The notes under the pieces were generated by a model, which saw only the letters and a program-made list of their open reading frames with translations, was not told where the DNA came from and ran no database searches. A DNA stretch of 64,000 nucleotides from Castanea sativa (lineage: Eukaryota; Streptophyta; Magnoliopsida; Fagales; Fagaceae): the NCBI RefSeq assembly GCF_040712315.1, contig NC_134015.1:15199095-15263094 (forward strand), in the 5' to 3' direction. The position numbers and the translations under genes are program-made. Position 1 is the stretch's first letter. Every line of letters begins with the position of its first letter. Shown here in pieces: positions 63,863 through 64,000 of the stretch.

Positions 63863-64000
63863 TAGGGATGACAATTTCTAACCGACACGCAGATACCCGG
63901 CCCAACCCGACCCTAATGGGCCGGATTTTACCCGTCCTGATAAAAAATAGGGTCGGGTTTGGGTTTTTTTTAAAAACCTGAAACGGGTCCGGATTTTTAC
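63863..64000. mobile_element. Start of a GACCCG-rich repeat element, cut by window end
   Basis: From TAGGGATGACAATTTCTAAC on, the sequence is rich in CCCGACCC / GGGTCGGG phrases, a pattern common at the ends of hAT-like plant elements. The other end is outside the window. Confidence 0.35.

Overview
This window is AT-rich plant nuclear DNA. The evidence is short coding exons with canonical GT/AG splice sites, a MIR167 hairpin, SINEs with Pol III-like boxes, Helitron, MULE, hAT and Tourist-type elements, solo LTRs and a fragment of an endogenous pararetrovirus. It looks like a woody eudicot. A Fagales tree such as an oak is my guess, and the sequence alone does not prove it. Nearly all long open frames in the window are chance frames in simple or repeated sequence.

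Layout. Bases 1-4494 hold the 3' end of an unidentified plus-strand gene (last exon 905-997) and two further candidate plus-strand exons. Bases 4495-36497 are a head-to-tail segmental duplication of two units: unit A (4495-24075) and unit B (24076-36497). Each unit carries, on the minus strand, a truncated TIR-domain (TNL-type) resistance gene fragment followed by a seven-exon aldo-keto reductase (AKR) gene and the 3' flank of a further AKR gene. The right border of the duplicated segment lies inside exon 7 of that further AKR gene (copy C, 36315-41534), so unit A ends in an orphan, frameshifted piece of exon 7.

The AKR genes. Copies B (25873-34200) and C (36315-41534) each have seven exons of matching size and encode an apparently intact 348-residue NADPH-dependent AKR of the plant auxin-induced PCNT115 / perakine-reductase type, with the D-Y-K-H catalytic tetrad. 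Copy A (5785-21793) is a pseudogene. It has a 21-bp in-frame deletion in exon 3, a 967-bp MULE-type element inside exon 4, a near-identical element in the adjoining intron, and a small insertion in exon 7 that brings a stop codon.

Mobile elements. Because unit B keeps the empty sites, most insertions in unit A can be placed to the base with target-site duplications (TSDs): two twin MULE-MITEs, a related CTCGAG-rich element, hAT-type and Tourist-type MITEs, a long-TIR element with internal unique sequence, and a 2.8-kb Helitron that contains a SINE and a MITE. Unit B alone carries a caulimovirid movement-protein fragment and two small MITEs. A solo LTR in AKR intron 5 is shared by both units and is therefore older than the duplication.

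Right half. From 41535 to 64000 I see no protein-coding gene. The clear gene there is MIR167 (mature 52096-52117, star 52164-52184), the microRNA that targets ARF6/ARF8 auxin response factors. The rest is a second CTCGAG-rich element, a SINE, a solo LTR, Tourist MITEs, long GA/CT microsatellites, probable decayed Helitrons and a 1.5-kb MULE (61200-62692).
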